A stretch of DNA of 64,000 nt, taken from Neoscytalidium dimidiatum (taxonomy: Eukaryota; Ascomycota; Dothideomycetes; Botryosphaeriales; Botryosphaeriaceae). Positions 34,029 to 46,800 of this stretch are shown in pieces. The stretch covers positions 434,001 through 498,000 of the forward strand of contig CM074697.1 of the NCBI GenBank assembly GCA_037367355.1, written 5' to 3'. Position 1 is the first letter of the stretch. Each line of letters opens with the position of its first letter. The position numbers and the translations under genes were made by a program. Below the pieces are notes generated by a model that searched no databases, was not told where the DNA came from, and worked only from the letters and a program-made list of their open reading frames with translations.

Positions 34029-34327
34029 GGCGGAGGCGTGGGGAGACCGGCGGGAGTCTTAGTCAAGCATCTGTCACAGTCGCAGCGGGATACAAGACGC
34101 GACAAGGCGCGACAAGGCACTTAGGAGCCGGAGCAGGGCCGGGTCGCTTGGAGGGAACGATGGTGAAGGCGGTGCTGCGGGCGGAGAGCCTTGAGGTTAA
34201 GGTTTCTGGGCGGAGGTTGCGGAGCGATGACGATTGACGAGGGGATCGACGGGCCTGAGCTTTCGCAAAGAAATAGCAAACACTGCACGCCAACATGGCC
34301 CCTTCACCACCGCATCGACCGCAGACA
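34029..34327. promoter_or_regulatory. Short divergent promoter region, unknown-protein gene and sam37
   Basis: Only about 300 bases separate the two start codons (266 if sam37 starts at the upstream ATG at 34295). A pair of near-identical ten-base units (GCGACAAGGC) lies at about 34099-34118. The two genes probably share regulatory DNA. Confidence 0.5.
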
Positions 34328-35946
34328 ATGGTCCTCGAGCTCCACGTCTGGGGCCCGGCATTCGGCCTCCCGTCAATTGACCCCGAGTGCATCGCCGCCG
34401 TCGCCTATGCGAAGCTGACCCTGCGCGAGGGCAGCTGGGTCGTCGTCGCCTCGCACGACGTCGACAAGAGCCCGAACAGTGCGTGCGTCTCAGGAGTTGC
34501 CCCGTATGCAAAGCGACAACGAGCTCCTCTGCTGACGCTCTCCTGATAGAGGATTTCCCCGCCCTGCGCAATGGCCCCACCTGGGTAGCCGGCTTCAAGC
34601 CCATCGTGCAGTATCTGCAACGGCACAGTGCTTCGGAGCATGATCCCGATGGCCATCTGACGGAGCGCGAACGCGCCGACACTACTGCGTAGGTACCCTT
34701 CCCGATTGCTTATCTCTGGCCGTGCTGATCGGGTGGCCTCTCTAGCTTCACGTCCTTCCTGCGCACGAACGCACTGCCTCTCATCGACCTTACGCTCTAT
34801 ACCTCCGCCGCGAACTACTACCAAGCCACTGCCCCGGCATATACCGCACTTCTACCATGGCACCTAAACTACATAATACCACCTGCGCGGCGGGACGCTG
34901 CTCGCGCGCGGACACGAAACTTAGGCTTGAGCTCGCTAGACATCGACACGATCGACGATAGCCCCACGGGAGACAGCTTCTCCGCAGGGAAGAAAAATGC
35001 AGGGATAAACGATGACCGGGGCCCGGCACCATACAGAAAGAGCCTCCTCCCTTTTACGGGAAGAAAAGGCCTCAAAAATCTCCTCAGCCAGCCCGAATAC
35101 GCCGCGCGCTTCAAGCTCGACGCCCTCGCCAACGACTGCCTCGTCCCGCTGGACGCCCTTCTGGGCGACGACGAAGAGAAAGAGCTACTCCTCAGCCCCC
35201 CACATCCAACAACACTAGACTGCCTGGCGCTGGGCTACCTCTCCCTCATGCTCTACCCGGACCTCCCATCGTCATGGCTCGCGGACACGATCCGCACCCG
35301 CTTCCCGCGCCTGGCCGCCTACGCCGCCCGCATGCGCGCCCTAACCATCGGCTCCGAGGACGCCAAGGCGTCCGACCTCATGGCCCTCAACGACCTGCGC
35401 GGCAGCACGCCCGAGCTCATCGCGAAGGGCCGCAGGGAGCTCGGCCTCGTGCTGCCGTGGGCGCTGGCGCCGAAGCCCTCGGTCGTCGACGCCGCGGGCA
35501 GCATCGTCTGGAACATCGCGACCCGGCTGCCGCTCGTCAGGCGCGCGCTCGTCGCCGACCCCGTCGTGCCGCCGGCGGGCAAGCAGCGCTACGTCCCCGA
35601 CGAGACGCTGCTGAACTCGCTCGCGGCGCTGGCCGGCGCCGTCGCCGCCGCCGCCCTCGGCTCCGCGTACTACGTCCAGCAGCACCCGAACCCGGGCGAC
35701 GTCATCTTCAGGAACGAGAACGCGGCCGCGCCGTGGAGCGTCGGGTTCGCCGGTGGTGTTGGCGGCTCGGGCTCGGCGCTGGCGGCGCTCGGGCATCAGT
35801 TGGATCTGGAGGCGCAGTGGCAGCGCGAGAGGGAGCTGGAGCAGGAGAGGCTGAGCAGGGCGTCGAACGTGGAGGTCGATGTCGGTGTGAGCGCGCAGGA
35901 AGGGAAAGGGGGCGTGGGCGTGAAGGAGGAGGTGCATGTTCCGTGA
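34328..35946 (+). CDS. sam37: SAM37/TOM37-type (metaxin-like) mitochondrial outer membrane subunit, three exons, 496 aa
   Basis: Exons are 34328-34478, 34550-34688 and 34746-35946; the 71- and 57-nt introns are GT..AG and the total is 497 codons. The opening MVLELHVWGPAFGLPSIDPE is characteristic of fungal Sam37/Tom37, a metaxin-type subunit of the sorting and assembly machinery that inserts beta-barrel proteins into the outer mitochondrial membrane. The two metaxin/GST-like halves are visible: FPALRNGPTWVAGFKPIVQY near residues 52-71, and LDCLALGYLSLMLYPDLP with FPRLAAYAARM in the second half. A hydrophobic segment (LNSLAALAGAVAAAALGSAY) near the end is a likely membrane anchor. An in-frame ATG at 34295 would add 11 residues; I prefer 34328 because orthologues, as I recall, begin MVL. 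The C-terminal tail is acidic and variable. Confidence 0.92.
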
Positions 35947-38118
35947 TCGCGCCCTGATTGAGGCATGAAAGGGGGCAGATTGATTTGTGCAGTATTCATT
36001 TGAGCTGCCTTGTGTGTACAACGCTAGCATTATCAGGGCGTGAATTGGATGATAGAATGTCTGTTCATTCATGTATGTGTATATTTTTAATCGATAATCC
36101 CCACTGAACGCCAGCGTGTCTTGACAGAATGCGCGCCTTGATTCATGTAAGGCCAAAACTGCTGAAAGGTGGTTTGACACTTGACAGTTGGCGTGTCCCA
36201 GTGCTAGTCAATGCGTCGGATCAGCCCGACAGCTGTCATTCACACGAAGAACGATCACCCATGAGAACATGACAGTTCAGACGAAATGGTTGAAGCAACT
36301 GCCCAGACTACTCTGAGCTGGCTTTACGAGGCGTCCTTTTCCCCGATCAACACGGGCAATGAACGTTAGTTAGCATAGCGCGCTGGGACGCTAACAAATG
36401 TATTCTCAGCCAGCCAGCAGCCGAATAATGACGTACATACCACCTCGCCCCGAACTTTAAACTTTATTCCCCCACTATCCCGAAGCGGTAACTTGCTCCC
36501 CTCAATTCACCGCCAGACCATCGTCGACATCGTACCACTCTCCCTATCCGTGAAATGGCAGGAGAACGTCAAAGAGCCGGTACCCCACGTACCGTAGCTC
36601 GTACCGTAGCTCCACTGCACCGCCGCCGTAGCCAGAGGAAAACCTTATTCCTTCTACACCGCACGTTTCCGATCCACGATCCCCCCCCCCCAAATCGCAT
36701 AAACACCGCTGACGAACGATGCAACACCACGAACAACGACAAGAAGAAGAAGGACCGGTGAACCTCAAGACGCAGCGACCAGCCCGCCTGCTGAAACCCC
36801 CGCCCAATGCCGATCAGGCCGAACGAACAAGCCTCATCCCATTAACACATCATCAATCGTCCAGCCACCCAACAAGGAAAAAAAAAAAAAATCAAGCCAG
36901 CCCACCGGACAAAATCCATAAAGCCGCCTTGTATCCCCATAACGTCATGCCATGGAAACGTGAAACAGCGCGCTGAAACGCGACGGCGCCCCTCCTCCAA
37001 ATCGCAAACACGTCTCAAGCTAGCCAACTTCCTTTCCCCTCTCCCTTCACCGCTATAGTATGCCATATTGCGTATATGCATGCATACCCCGCCTTGCGCG
37101 TAAAAGCCGCATAGCAGCGAAACTTTAATAAACCAGCCCGATAGACAAGGGGGAAAAGAAAAGTTTTTTAAGCTTGTTTTTTTTTTTTTCTTCTTCCCTC
37201 CCCTCCTTGATTGATGGGACGGGAAGCGGCTCCCCGCGGCTGAGTTACACCTTGCAGCTTCGGAGAAATAAATGGAGAGCAGGAGAGTGGTGAGACGCGC
37301 TGATGGCAGCGAATCCAGGTTTCCGTGTTGGCGGGGAGGAGGCATCGACAGGGAGCGAGAAAAGGCGGATCGGGGACGGAACGCCTCGCTGCTGATATTT
37401 GTCGTTGCAGCTGCCGCTGTGCGAGATGGCCTGCGAGACGGGAGGTGCTAGCGGCCTTGGTTCTAGTGTTGCAGCAGAGGAGGGAAGGAGGAGAGAGAGA
37501 GAGAGAGAGACTAAACCAGGTCGGATACGATATGCGAGGAAACCTTCTTTTTCTTCGCTTGCAGCTGCCGACCCCGCACTGTATACATGAGGTAGCTTTG
37601 GTACATACTCTGCGCGGAGTCGGTACTTGAGGACTTGAAACTCTTATCCAGCTGAAAAAAAAAAAAATGTTGTTGAGTTTCTCACGTCACATCTGCACGC
37701 ATGACGATGCTCCCAACAAGTTGTCTTCTCAGCTCTGTTGCAGTTTTGAATACTTGGTTCTGACGTCCGGATACGCATACCGACCAGCATAACCCGGATC
37801 GTCGCCAATAGCTCTGCATATACACGACCACCTAAACGCCGCGCTAGCGAAACCGCGCTCCAACGCCTTACCTAGCCCTGCCTTGCATTACCTATACGAG
37901 AGCTAGAATAAGAACGCAGCAGAAACGAATAAAGGAAAAAGCAAACGAAAATGCAGAAACCAATAATATGCACCATGAAAATATCTGCCCACCATCAAAC
38001 ACCAGAACCCTGTCTTATCTCGTCCCAGCCCGTAAAAACGGAACCATGAAACCTACGACCCCATCTCCCCACTATCTGTCCACTGCAACCCAGCCACCGC
38101 CAAATCCGCTTGCGCACC
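35947..38118. other. Convergent intergenic region, sam37 and Tpz1-like gene
   Basis: These 2.2 kb lie between the 3' ends of two convergent genes and show no supportable coding sequence. They contain homopolymer tracts (C near 36670, A near 36880, T near 37180), a GA repeat at about 37492-37510 and a repeated CGTACCGTAGCT unit near 36585-36610. Confidence 0.6.
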
Positions 38119-41100
38119 TCACACCGCGCTCCCAGCCCTACTCGAACCACCGCTACCACCACCACCACCAGGCCTCGGCTGATTATACCTTTCCCTGAAC
38201 TGCACGAACATACTCTTCTCCTTCCGCTGCACCTTCCGCAAACCACTGCCGCCTCCAGCCGAGCTCTCCGGTGGTGGCGGACCAGGCATGCCGTTCGGTC
38301 GCTTCTCTCTCGCAGCAGCTGACGATGATGCCGGTGCCGTGGTGCCGTTCAACCGCTTCTCAGCCGCAGCTGACGACGATGACGGCGGTGCAGGCATGCC
38401 GAGAGGGAGCCGCTGAGCCGGCGGCCCAGCAGCGGCGCGTTTCGCAACCGGCGCTGAAGAAGGCGGCCTTCCTTGCTGATTCGTCGATAATGATGACGAT
38501 GAGGCAGATGGTGGTCTACCCTGAGCCGGACCTCTCGGCGCCCGTGGGGCTGCAACCGCGGAGGTCTTGGTATCCGATTTCGTGGCGAAGCCTTGGCCTT
38601 GGGCGGACGTCAGCGGTGGTGGTTTGCGGCCAGGCGCATTGGCGAGGAACTGCGAGAGAGGTGGCTGTTGGGCGGTCTTGGGGGCTGATCGAGAGCGAGC
38701 CGCAACTGGTGGGGGTGCTGGGGGTTGTTTCGACTGTGGTGACGAGCCCGGTGACCCTTGCTGCTGCTGTCTGTTTGCCTGTCTGGGCCCAATAGGCACA
38801 GCGTTCGCCCCAGAACCCTTCGAAGATGACGATGGCTTGGGATTCTCAGCGCACTTGTTGTCGCTGTCATCCTCGTCGTCATCGCGGCGGGCGCCATGTT
38901 CTTTGCTGAGCAATAAACTGCGTTTGAGAATGTGGCCGACGCGTGAGACGTTCTCACGTATGATTGGCTGTGGTGTTTTGCCCTGTTCGGTGAAGAACTT
39001 CTCCAGCATGGATGGGTTCATCATTCCCTTGTTGAACTTGGGCATAGAAATCTTCTCGACGTAGTACTTGTACCAAGGCAAAGGATCAATGCCTTCATCT
39101 GCGCACTGCTCTGCATAGATCTTGAAATCCATCCGCGAGCGGACAATGTAGTCATCCCAGAGGAAAGGATGAAACATGCGGTTCGTAGTCCGCAGCCAAT
39201 TCAGTTGACCACAAAGGTTCTCGAAATGTTTGAGATTACCTGTGTACTCAGGATAGGCTTGCGTGAACTGGCTGAAGACGTCATCAGGCTCTGCAACATA
39301 CGAATCATCGTATTGCGGGTTGGTTTTTGCAAGAGGAGGCGATATCTTGTCATCGTCTTTCGGTGCCGGCTGCGTCTGATCGGCCCCCCTTGTCTGATTA
39401 AAAGAGGCGTGATCTGCCGGAGCTTGCTGTGAGCTCAATGCACCTGATCTTCTCTCTGTAGAAGACAGCATAGTCTGGTCGGCGGAAGCCTTGCCAGTTG
39501 TTCCCTCATGTTGCGCACCATTCCATTTTACAGCTTCAGTGACACAAGAGGATGCCAGATGTGCACTAGCTGAGGCGAGTGCTGACCGCATTTCATTGCC
39601 CGAGTTGGTATTGGAACCGGTGTCAGAACTCATATCGTTGCTGCTCTTACTTGAGACGACCCTTCTACTCCGCTTCCTTGCGCGTCGACTATGGGCAGAG
39701 CTTTCATCAGAAAGATCGGAATCGTCTACCCTAACGGTACTGTTTTTGCCTTTGACCATCTTTCTGGACTCCGCAGATCGAGGAGAGTTAGAAGCAGAGG
39801 GCCCGGCCCTTGGAAGGTTGTGATTGTCTGACATCCCAGCAATCATATCTGGGGCACCCGGTGCTTCTCTCTGGATAGACACCGAGTGGGTAGGCAAGTT
39901 AGTTTCCTCAACGACACTAGCGTAGCCATTGGCTTTCGCTGGCCAGCTACTAGTGGCAGCTTGTAGCGCAGACACAACACGAGGCATCTGAAACTGCCCT
40001 TCGACGGGAACATCCAGGTCCATTGCGTCATGAGAAACGGACTGTGAAACCTCATCCGTTTCCGTGATCGGTATCGACGCATGATCTTCCTCAAGGACTT
40101 CAGCCTTAAGTCTGGGCGAAGTGTCGGCTTGCGACGATTCCGAATTCTCTCTAGACGACGTGGCTACCTTTGCGATGGAGCCGGATTGTTTCCAGGCGCC
40201 ACTGAGAATGCTCGTTTCACCGACATCCGGTTCCTGCTTTACGCGTGCAGCAAATTCGTCATGTGGCGCATTTGCTTGACTGGTTGGCGAGGAGCCAGAT
40301 GCAGACTCTGACAAGCCTGAGGCAGATGAGTTGGAGGCTCGGCGTCGATGAGTCAAGTTACCTAGGGAGATTCCCGCTTTACTCTGGGCGTAAAATTGGC
40401 GTCGCTGATCTCTGAAGTATTGTGAAGGGTTTTGCGACATGTGTGGCAGAGGTGAATCTTGGCTGAAGTGAAAATTTGAGTGGAACTTCTTGGCCCGCTT
40501 ACGACCCTCAGACGGAGGCGACGGAGAGTACGCCTCGCGCTTAATTGGTAGATTGTCGGAATGGCGATGACTTAGAGAACCTTTTGCTGAATGAGATTTC
40601 CTTCCCGAACTATTCTTTTCCACAAGGGGGCTATGTGATTGAGTAGGACGTATAGCTGAAGGGGAAATGAGCTTGAGCCGCTGAGCGCTCTGGTGTTCTT
40701 CATGAATTTGCTGCTCAGCCAGGGCGTCTTCTTGATCTGTTGAGGATACAATCTTGCTCTCAGCTGCTCCGTCGAAAGCAGAAACCCTTTGCAAGGCCCT
40801 CCCTGCTGATTGCGGATCCTCGTAAGAGCAGGGTACAACTGGCGCAGAAGGTATATTTTGTTCCTTACGAGGGTGAGACGGGTTGGGTTGAGTGGTCGAC
40901 GCGGCCCTGCCAGATTCAGACGACATATTTACTGCTGGACATGGAGATTGGGGAAGGTGCAAATGGGTGTACGGTTTGCCAGAGGACGAAATGTGTCGCG
41001 GCGTCGATGTTGCAAGACTGCTTGCACCCTTATGTCCAATATTTGCGTCGGTCTGTGACGCGGGTCCATAGGATGATAACTTCGGCTCTGCAACCATTGC

Positions 41101-43048
41101 GTAAGGAAGCGCTTTTGGGACGGATATTTCTAGGTCAGACCCATCGTCCATCGCATCCTCATGCTGCTCCTGGCGAGAAGAGATCGTACGCGGTGATGAT
41201 AGAATCATGGTGACTTGTTGAATTGGACTTTCTCGATCTTCACTGCGACTAATTTGATCTTCTTCACCTGCAGACTGTTGACCTGGCAGACTGCTATCAG
41301 GTGGCAAGTCTGGCCATTGGTTTGCAAGTGGTACAGGAGAAGAAGCCCAGCTATCTGGGGTCGCTGGTGGTGGTGGTGTACTCAGCTCGTCGTCCATGGC
41401 GTCCAGTTGGCTGACTTTTGGGCTTGTTCTTGATATACTCGCATCATCTACACGAGTTTCGTCGACCCTATCAGATTCTGGAGCTGCGTTGTGTTTCCTG
41501 TGTTCATCTTCAACTTGAGCACACAATGTTTTCAAAACTGTGCTCGGCACATTTCCTACAGGAAAGTGTTGACCGATTGGAGGAGGTAAGATAGAGTTTG
41601 ATTTCAAGATATCCGCCTGATCTTCTGGAATTCTGCTCACAGAGCGGGTGATAGGCAATACGCAATTCCATCGTCTGTGATGAATGAAAGGCCCTTTCGG
41701 ACTCTGAGGAGTATCCTCTGAAAGGTCATTTTCGACAGCGGGGACTATGCTCGGGATACTCGAGTTGGATGTTGGTACAGTGGAACTGCTTTTTACTGGA
41801 AGTTGATAAGAGGTGGGCGTATTGCCTTCTGCATATGCATTCGTCTTAGAGATGACCCTCGCCCCACCAGGACGGCCTTCGATTTCCCCATCATCTTGGG
41901 CTTCTTTGAACTCTCTGTTTTGCGCGTGCTCATCATGCACATTGGAGATAACAAGATCATTGCCATTTTCAATCCTTCCCTCAAAGGTAGGCTTTCCATG
42001 ATGGGTGTCTTCCGTGCCAGGCGCCCGTTGTTTTTGCTCAAAGGTTGTATTTTGGTCGACTGGCTGAGTCTGTAACTGGGATTGTGGAGGTAGTGTAGCA
42101 TGCGACATTGGCTTCTGATAAGCTTGGAGAGGCACCCGGGACTCATTGGTGGCATTGTATCTGACTTTCTGTAACGCTAGTAACGCCAATAAATCAGAGT
42201 TTGGTGGTTTTGGCTGTAGCGGCTTCCCCGTATTCGCTGGCTCTACTGTTTCAGCTCCTTTGGTCAATATGGAAGGCTCGTGCTTGGTACTGTTTGGGTC
42301 TCGATCGTTGGTCCTTGATAACCGATGAAGCTGGGTGAGTGGGACCTGTGTTCCGAATTGAGCTTGACTCTCCGGTTCCGGTTCGCCTTGCGAAAGTAAA
42401 TCATCATCAACTTCCATAGCCGAGTCGTCTAGCTCCGCATCGCTGGGTTTGGAGTTGTGGAAGCGACCGAGTAAAGTTTTCACCTTGTCTCGCGTCCGAA
42501 GGGGTTTTGGCTGGCCAACAAGCGCTGCTCCAGCGGAGCCTCTGAAGTCAGCATCGGTCAGAAGAAGAGAGATAGGGTCTTCGTCGCCCGTGCTGAATTG
42601 TGGTACCACAATCTCAAACTTCCTGATAAGGAAAACGCCTCCTTCAGTCTTCGTAGTAATGGAGCGGTTCATCCTCGACTCCAAGGTTGCTAGAACCATT
42701 CTAGAGAACCTCACTTTGATTGTGTTCTCGCTGTCGGACACGATGGCTTCAACGGGCTCGTCGTGGTCGACTTGTGTAAACTGCATGTGGGTAAGCTGAG
42801 AGGCTGGCTTGACGGAGACGAATGGAGCTCACCTTAACGAGCTGGACGAACGGGTGTTCGGCCACAGTCTTGTATACCTTGATGCGAAGGTTGCTCCCGT
42901 CATCCTCGAACATGGCTTCGAGCTGTTGAGAGCTCACAAAGATCGCGCGTTTTTCTGGCTCCTCGGCCCAGAAATCCATCGCATTTCCCACTTCATCCTC
43001 CACCGACTTTCCTATCCATGGCTTTAGATGTCGGTACCCGTCTGCCAT
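38119..43048 (-). CDS. tpz1: Tpz1/TPP1-like shelterin protein, two exons, 1625 aa
   Basis: Exon 1 is 43048-42833 and exon 2 is 42780-38119, joined by a 52-nt phase-0 intron. Residues 1-165 resemble the TPP1/EST3 OB-fold domain of filamentous fungal telomere proteins: LKPWI near the start, FVQLVKFTQVDHDEPVEAIV across the splice, GGVFLIRKFEIVVPQF, and a closing GQPKPLRTRDKVKTLLGRF. About 1000 residues of Ser/Pro/Gln-rich, probably disordered sequence follow. A second conserved block at about 1240-1345 (DDVFSQFTQAYPEYTG, HPFLWDDYIVRSR, PLPWYKYYVEKI) is one I associate with the same fungal family. The end is Pro/Gly/Ala-rich, then basic, with MFVQFRERYNQ. In fission yeast Tpz1 bridges Pot1 to other shelterin parts and recruits telomerase. 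Assignment rests on the two blocks. The gene is divergent from fab1. Confidence 0.75.
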
Positions 43049-43845
43049 TGTTTGTTATCACAGCAAAGAGCCCGATGCTCAATGCGTCATAGCTCGTTCA
43101 CGACCGAAGGTAGGCGCGGTCAGTTATGGAGCCGCGATTCCGATCGATGTATGCCGTTTGCTGGTGCTTGAGCGCAGTATGTCGCGGTTGGATTCAGGTG
43201 CGTCGGGCATACAAGCAGAAAGTTGGCAATGTAGCAGACGAGGCGGATGGCGATTCCAACAAAATACCCTGCGTTCCTTGTGGTAACGGCGGCGCAGAGC
43301 ATCGATGCAGTGGAGCTTAGACGCGGCGACGCGTGCGGGGGTAACGGGCGACGCGCCAGCTCGTGACTCGAAGAAACCGCGCCTCCGCGAGTCATGTCAT
43401 TCAGGGTCCGCGGAAAAAGAATTGATCCGCGGCAGGCGCGCGAGGCGGCAGCTGCACGAGGCGGCGGGCGTCATCAGGCCTGCCAAGCTCGCCTCGCCGA
43501 CCAGGATCGTCTCCAGCCTGCCACCTGCGTGCTCTTGTTGTGCTGTCGCGAACGTGCACCCACTCTCGTGCTGTGAGCTTGCCCTCGCCCAAAATTCCTC
43601 TCTCTCCTCCACACCTGCTTCTCATGCCTATGCCTGCCGTGCAGCCCGCCAAGGCCCGCGAGCCTGCCCCAATCTCTGGCCTCTGACCAGTCGTAGTCCC
43701 ATCTGCCCGCGACCCCGCCGAGTCAGTCGTTCCTCGGTCTTCCATGACCATCACGCGCCGCCAGTCTGAATCGGCTTTCTATATCTGCCTAGTAGACTAC
43801 TCTATCACTGCCCGCCCGATGCTGTAGCCGCCTGTCCCCAGCACC
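43049..43845. promoter_or_regulatory. Divergent promoter region, Tpz1-like gene and fab1
   Basis: These 797 bases separate the start codons of the two divergent genes and carry the promoters and 5' leaders of both. No convincing coding sequence lies inside. The fab1 start codon has a favourable context (CACCATGCC). Confidence 0.6.
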
Positions 43846-46800
43846 ATGCCCTCGTCCCACTTTCAGGACGCGCCCAGTCCCTCCACTTCGACCCTTCGCC
43901 TTTCGCTCGGGCCTCTGGGTCGCACGTCTCGCAGAGGCTCTATAGCTTCTCTTTCTTCTCGTGGACCGGTGGACAAGGAAGTCCTACGCGAGGCCCTGGA
44001 CCAAATACATACCTCAGCTTCCCGCTCCGAGACTCTCACCACTTTCGACCAGTTTGCGTCGCCGCCACCGCCGTCCATCCATGAAAGCAAAGGTATAACT
44101 GGGGATCTGGTGCAGGGGGGTCTCAGTGGGCTGTATAACAGGTTCAAGACATCTGTCGGCAGGGGCAAGGAGAATTTCGTCGCCCCGTTGAGCCCAACCG
44201 TGGGCTACGACAGCGATGGCTCTGTGGCCAGCTCCAAAGCAAATGGAAAACACAAGGCCTCCAAGAGCATACCGGGAACCACTGTATCCTCCCCCGTCCT
44301 ACTTTCCTCACCACCGTCCCATATTCATTCTCCTTTGGTGACAACGTTCAAAGAAGCTGGTGCTCCGCCGCCTGTGTCCTCCGAGAACTCAAGTAACTCC
44401 AGAGCTTCCGCGAGCACTCCGCAGTCCCCACTTCCTTTGCAGGCCAAATCTAAGCCACTGCTTTCTCTTACACCTATTGACCATGCCATGGGAAAGACAC
44501 ACAATAGCTCGAGATCTGGGTCAATATCTGAACACCATGTCCGCCGTGCCAGCCAATCCACCACCTCGTCTCAATTGGAGAGGACTGCTCCACCGCGGAG
44601 CATACCGAGAAGCCAACCAGATCAGCCTCCCGACAGATCGCGACCATCGCTCGCCAGTCGTATGTCTGAGGATGATGACTCGAGCGTTTTTGGTGAGGAT
44701 GACATGGTTCTCGTCGATGAGTTGCCTCTGAACGACGCTGGTAGCTTCTTTGCCACTCGTTCTGACTTGTCCCAAGGCCAATCAGGATCTGCTGTACATA
44801 GTGCTCCGCTCACACGTAAGAACAGCCAGTCCGCACAAAGTGCCTTTGCAAGAGAATCCAATGAAGCACTTCCCCGCCAGTCAAATGTTGGAGACGCGCC
44901 TAGTGAGGCCACAGTAAAATCTAGCAAACCGGACACACCCACCTCAACAACGGGTGGGGCTGCAAGACCACCGATGGTACAGATTGGACCATCCCATCTA
45001 CCTGGATATCGCCCCTCGCGCGCGTCTTCCTCGGATGGATTGAGTTCGCTCACAACCGTGGCGCCGGCCCAGCCCCGCCATGCCACCTTCCAGCAGCCCG
45101 AAGATCATCATCGGTCTGTCTCTCAGACGCGACAACCGGACATGCGTAGCGGGAACAGTACCTTGGCTCAGATGAAGCGGCGGGTCCTCGGCAAGGAATT
45201 TTGGATGAGGGACGAAAATGCGAAAGATTGCTTCTACTGTGGCGAGGTTTTCTCGACATTTCGCAGGAAACATCATTGCCGTAAGTATGAGTCTTCGTCA
45301 CCAAGTTTTCTTGGAGCTCGGTGCAGCAAGGTGCTAACACCTGACAGGAACTTGTGGCCAAATCTTCGATGCGAAGTGTACATCTTTAGTCTCAGGAAAA
45401 GTATTTGGACAGTCCGGTAATATCAGGGTGTGCAAGCCTTGCGAAGCGATCATAAATGGCAACGAGGATGATTCCTCAGACTATTCTGAGGATGCCGATC
45501 AGAGCTCGCTATTTGAAAGCGAGGCCCTTTCCAAGCCTCTCGACCGAAGAGGATCCATTGGCACCGATGCTTCCAAAGGCACTCCGGGGTCTCAGATTTT
45601 TAAATTGAGAGACCACACCAAGCTCGGCACGCCGATGATGGGTATACCCACCTCCAGGAAACCAGGCGATAAAAGGCTCCGCTCTGCTGTCATTGAGTTC
45701 AACGCTGGTCAATCAGCCTTGCCGCGACCAAGCTCGTCGAGATCTCTTCGATCTCTTAGTATGAGGCCCCTGTCATCATCTGGTCACAGGCGGCATCATT
45801 CGCGACATCAACACATGCGCAGCCTGAAAGACGACCGAGCGCCTTTCCACAGGCACCAGACAGAAGATCTCGAGAAGCGGTCTTCGCTACCCGCTTTCCA
45901 TAATGACAGTATCATTGATCCTGATCTTGCTGCTTTTATGTCCGACGAAGACTCGAGCGAGGATGAACAGCCGAGCATCTTCGCTGCGCTGAGCAATGAA
46001 GGCCAAGAGACGAACGAGAGTGACAGGAATGGCCTTGGCGGCCTCTTGGCGGCGATTAAGAAAGGGAAGTCGCGGACGGGCGACCGAAGCATAGCTGCCC
46101 AATTAGCAACTCCAATGCGCGACCTCGATGCAGTCAGCATCTCAAGTCGCCACATGCCTCGCCACAACCGGCGCCGCAACCTCAGCGTCAGCAGCCTGAC
46201 TCACAGACCTTCGCCACGCCGGACCAAGAGCAACAGCCTACTGAAGCCCTTCGGCATCAACCTCGCGAGCATCGTCGGCGGCCAGGCCGGGACCATGTCA
46301 ACTTTGGCGCAGGTCAGCGGCGGTGGATCCAAAATGGTTCGCAGCGCCTCGATGCGCGGCGAACACGCGCCTGCTGTAGAGCTCAATCGTGCGAGCTTGC
46401 AACATGTCCGCAAACTACTTCGCCAGATGCTTCAAGATTCCAACGTGGCAGCCGTTTCGAGCTGGGAGAAAGCATTGATGCCCATCCTCTTGCGGTGTAC
46501 GGATGATGTCAACCCTGATGTGCAGCGCAGCGACGATATCGACGTGCGACACTACATCAAACTCAAGAAGATCCCAGGCGGGCGGCCGGGAGACACGTCT
46601 TACATTTCGGGTGTTGTTTTCACCAAAAACGTGGCCCTCAAGAGCATGCCGCGCAGCATTCCTCAGCCGAGAGTTCTCATCGTCACTTTCCCGATTGAGT
46701 ATGCGCGCCATCAGCAGCACTTCATGAGCTTAGAACCGGTCATTGCGCAGGAGAGAGAATTTTTGAGGAACCTTGTTGGCCGCATCGCAGCATTGAATCC

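Noticed and set aside
35274..36180. Long open frames on both strands overlapping sam37
   Set aside because: They are by-products of high GC3 in sam37 exon 3; the third frame and the antisense frame show no conserved motif.
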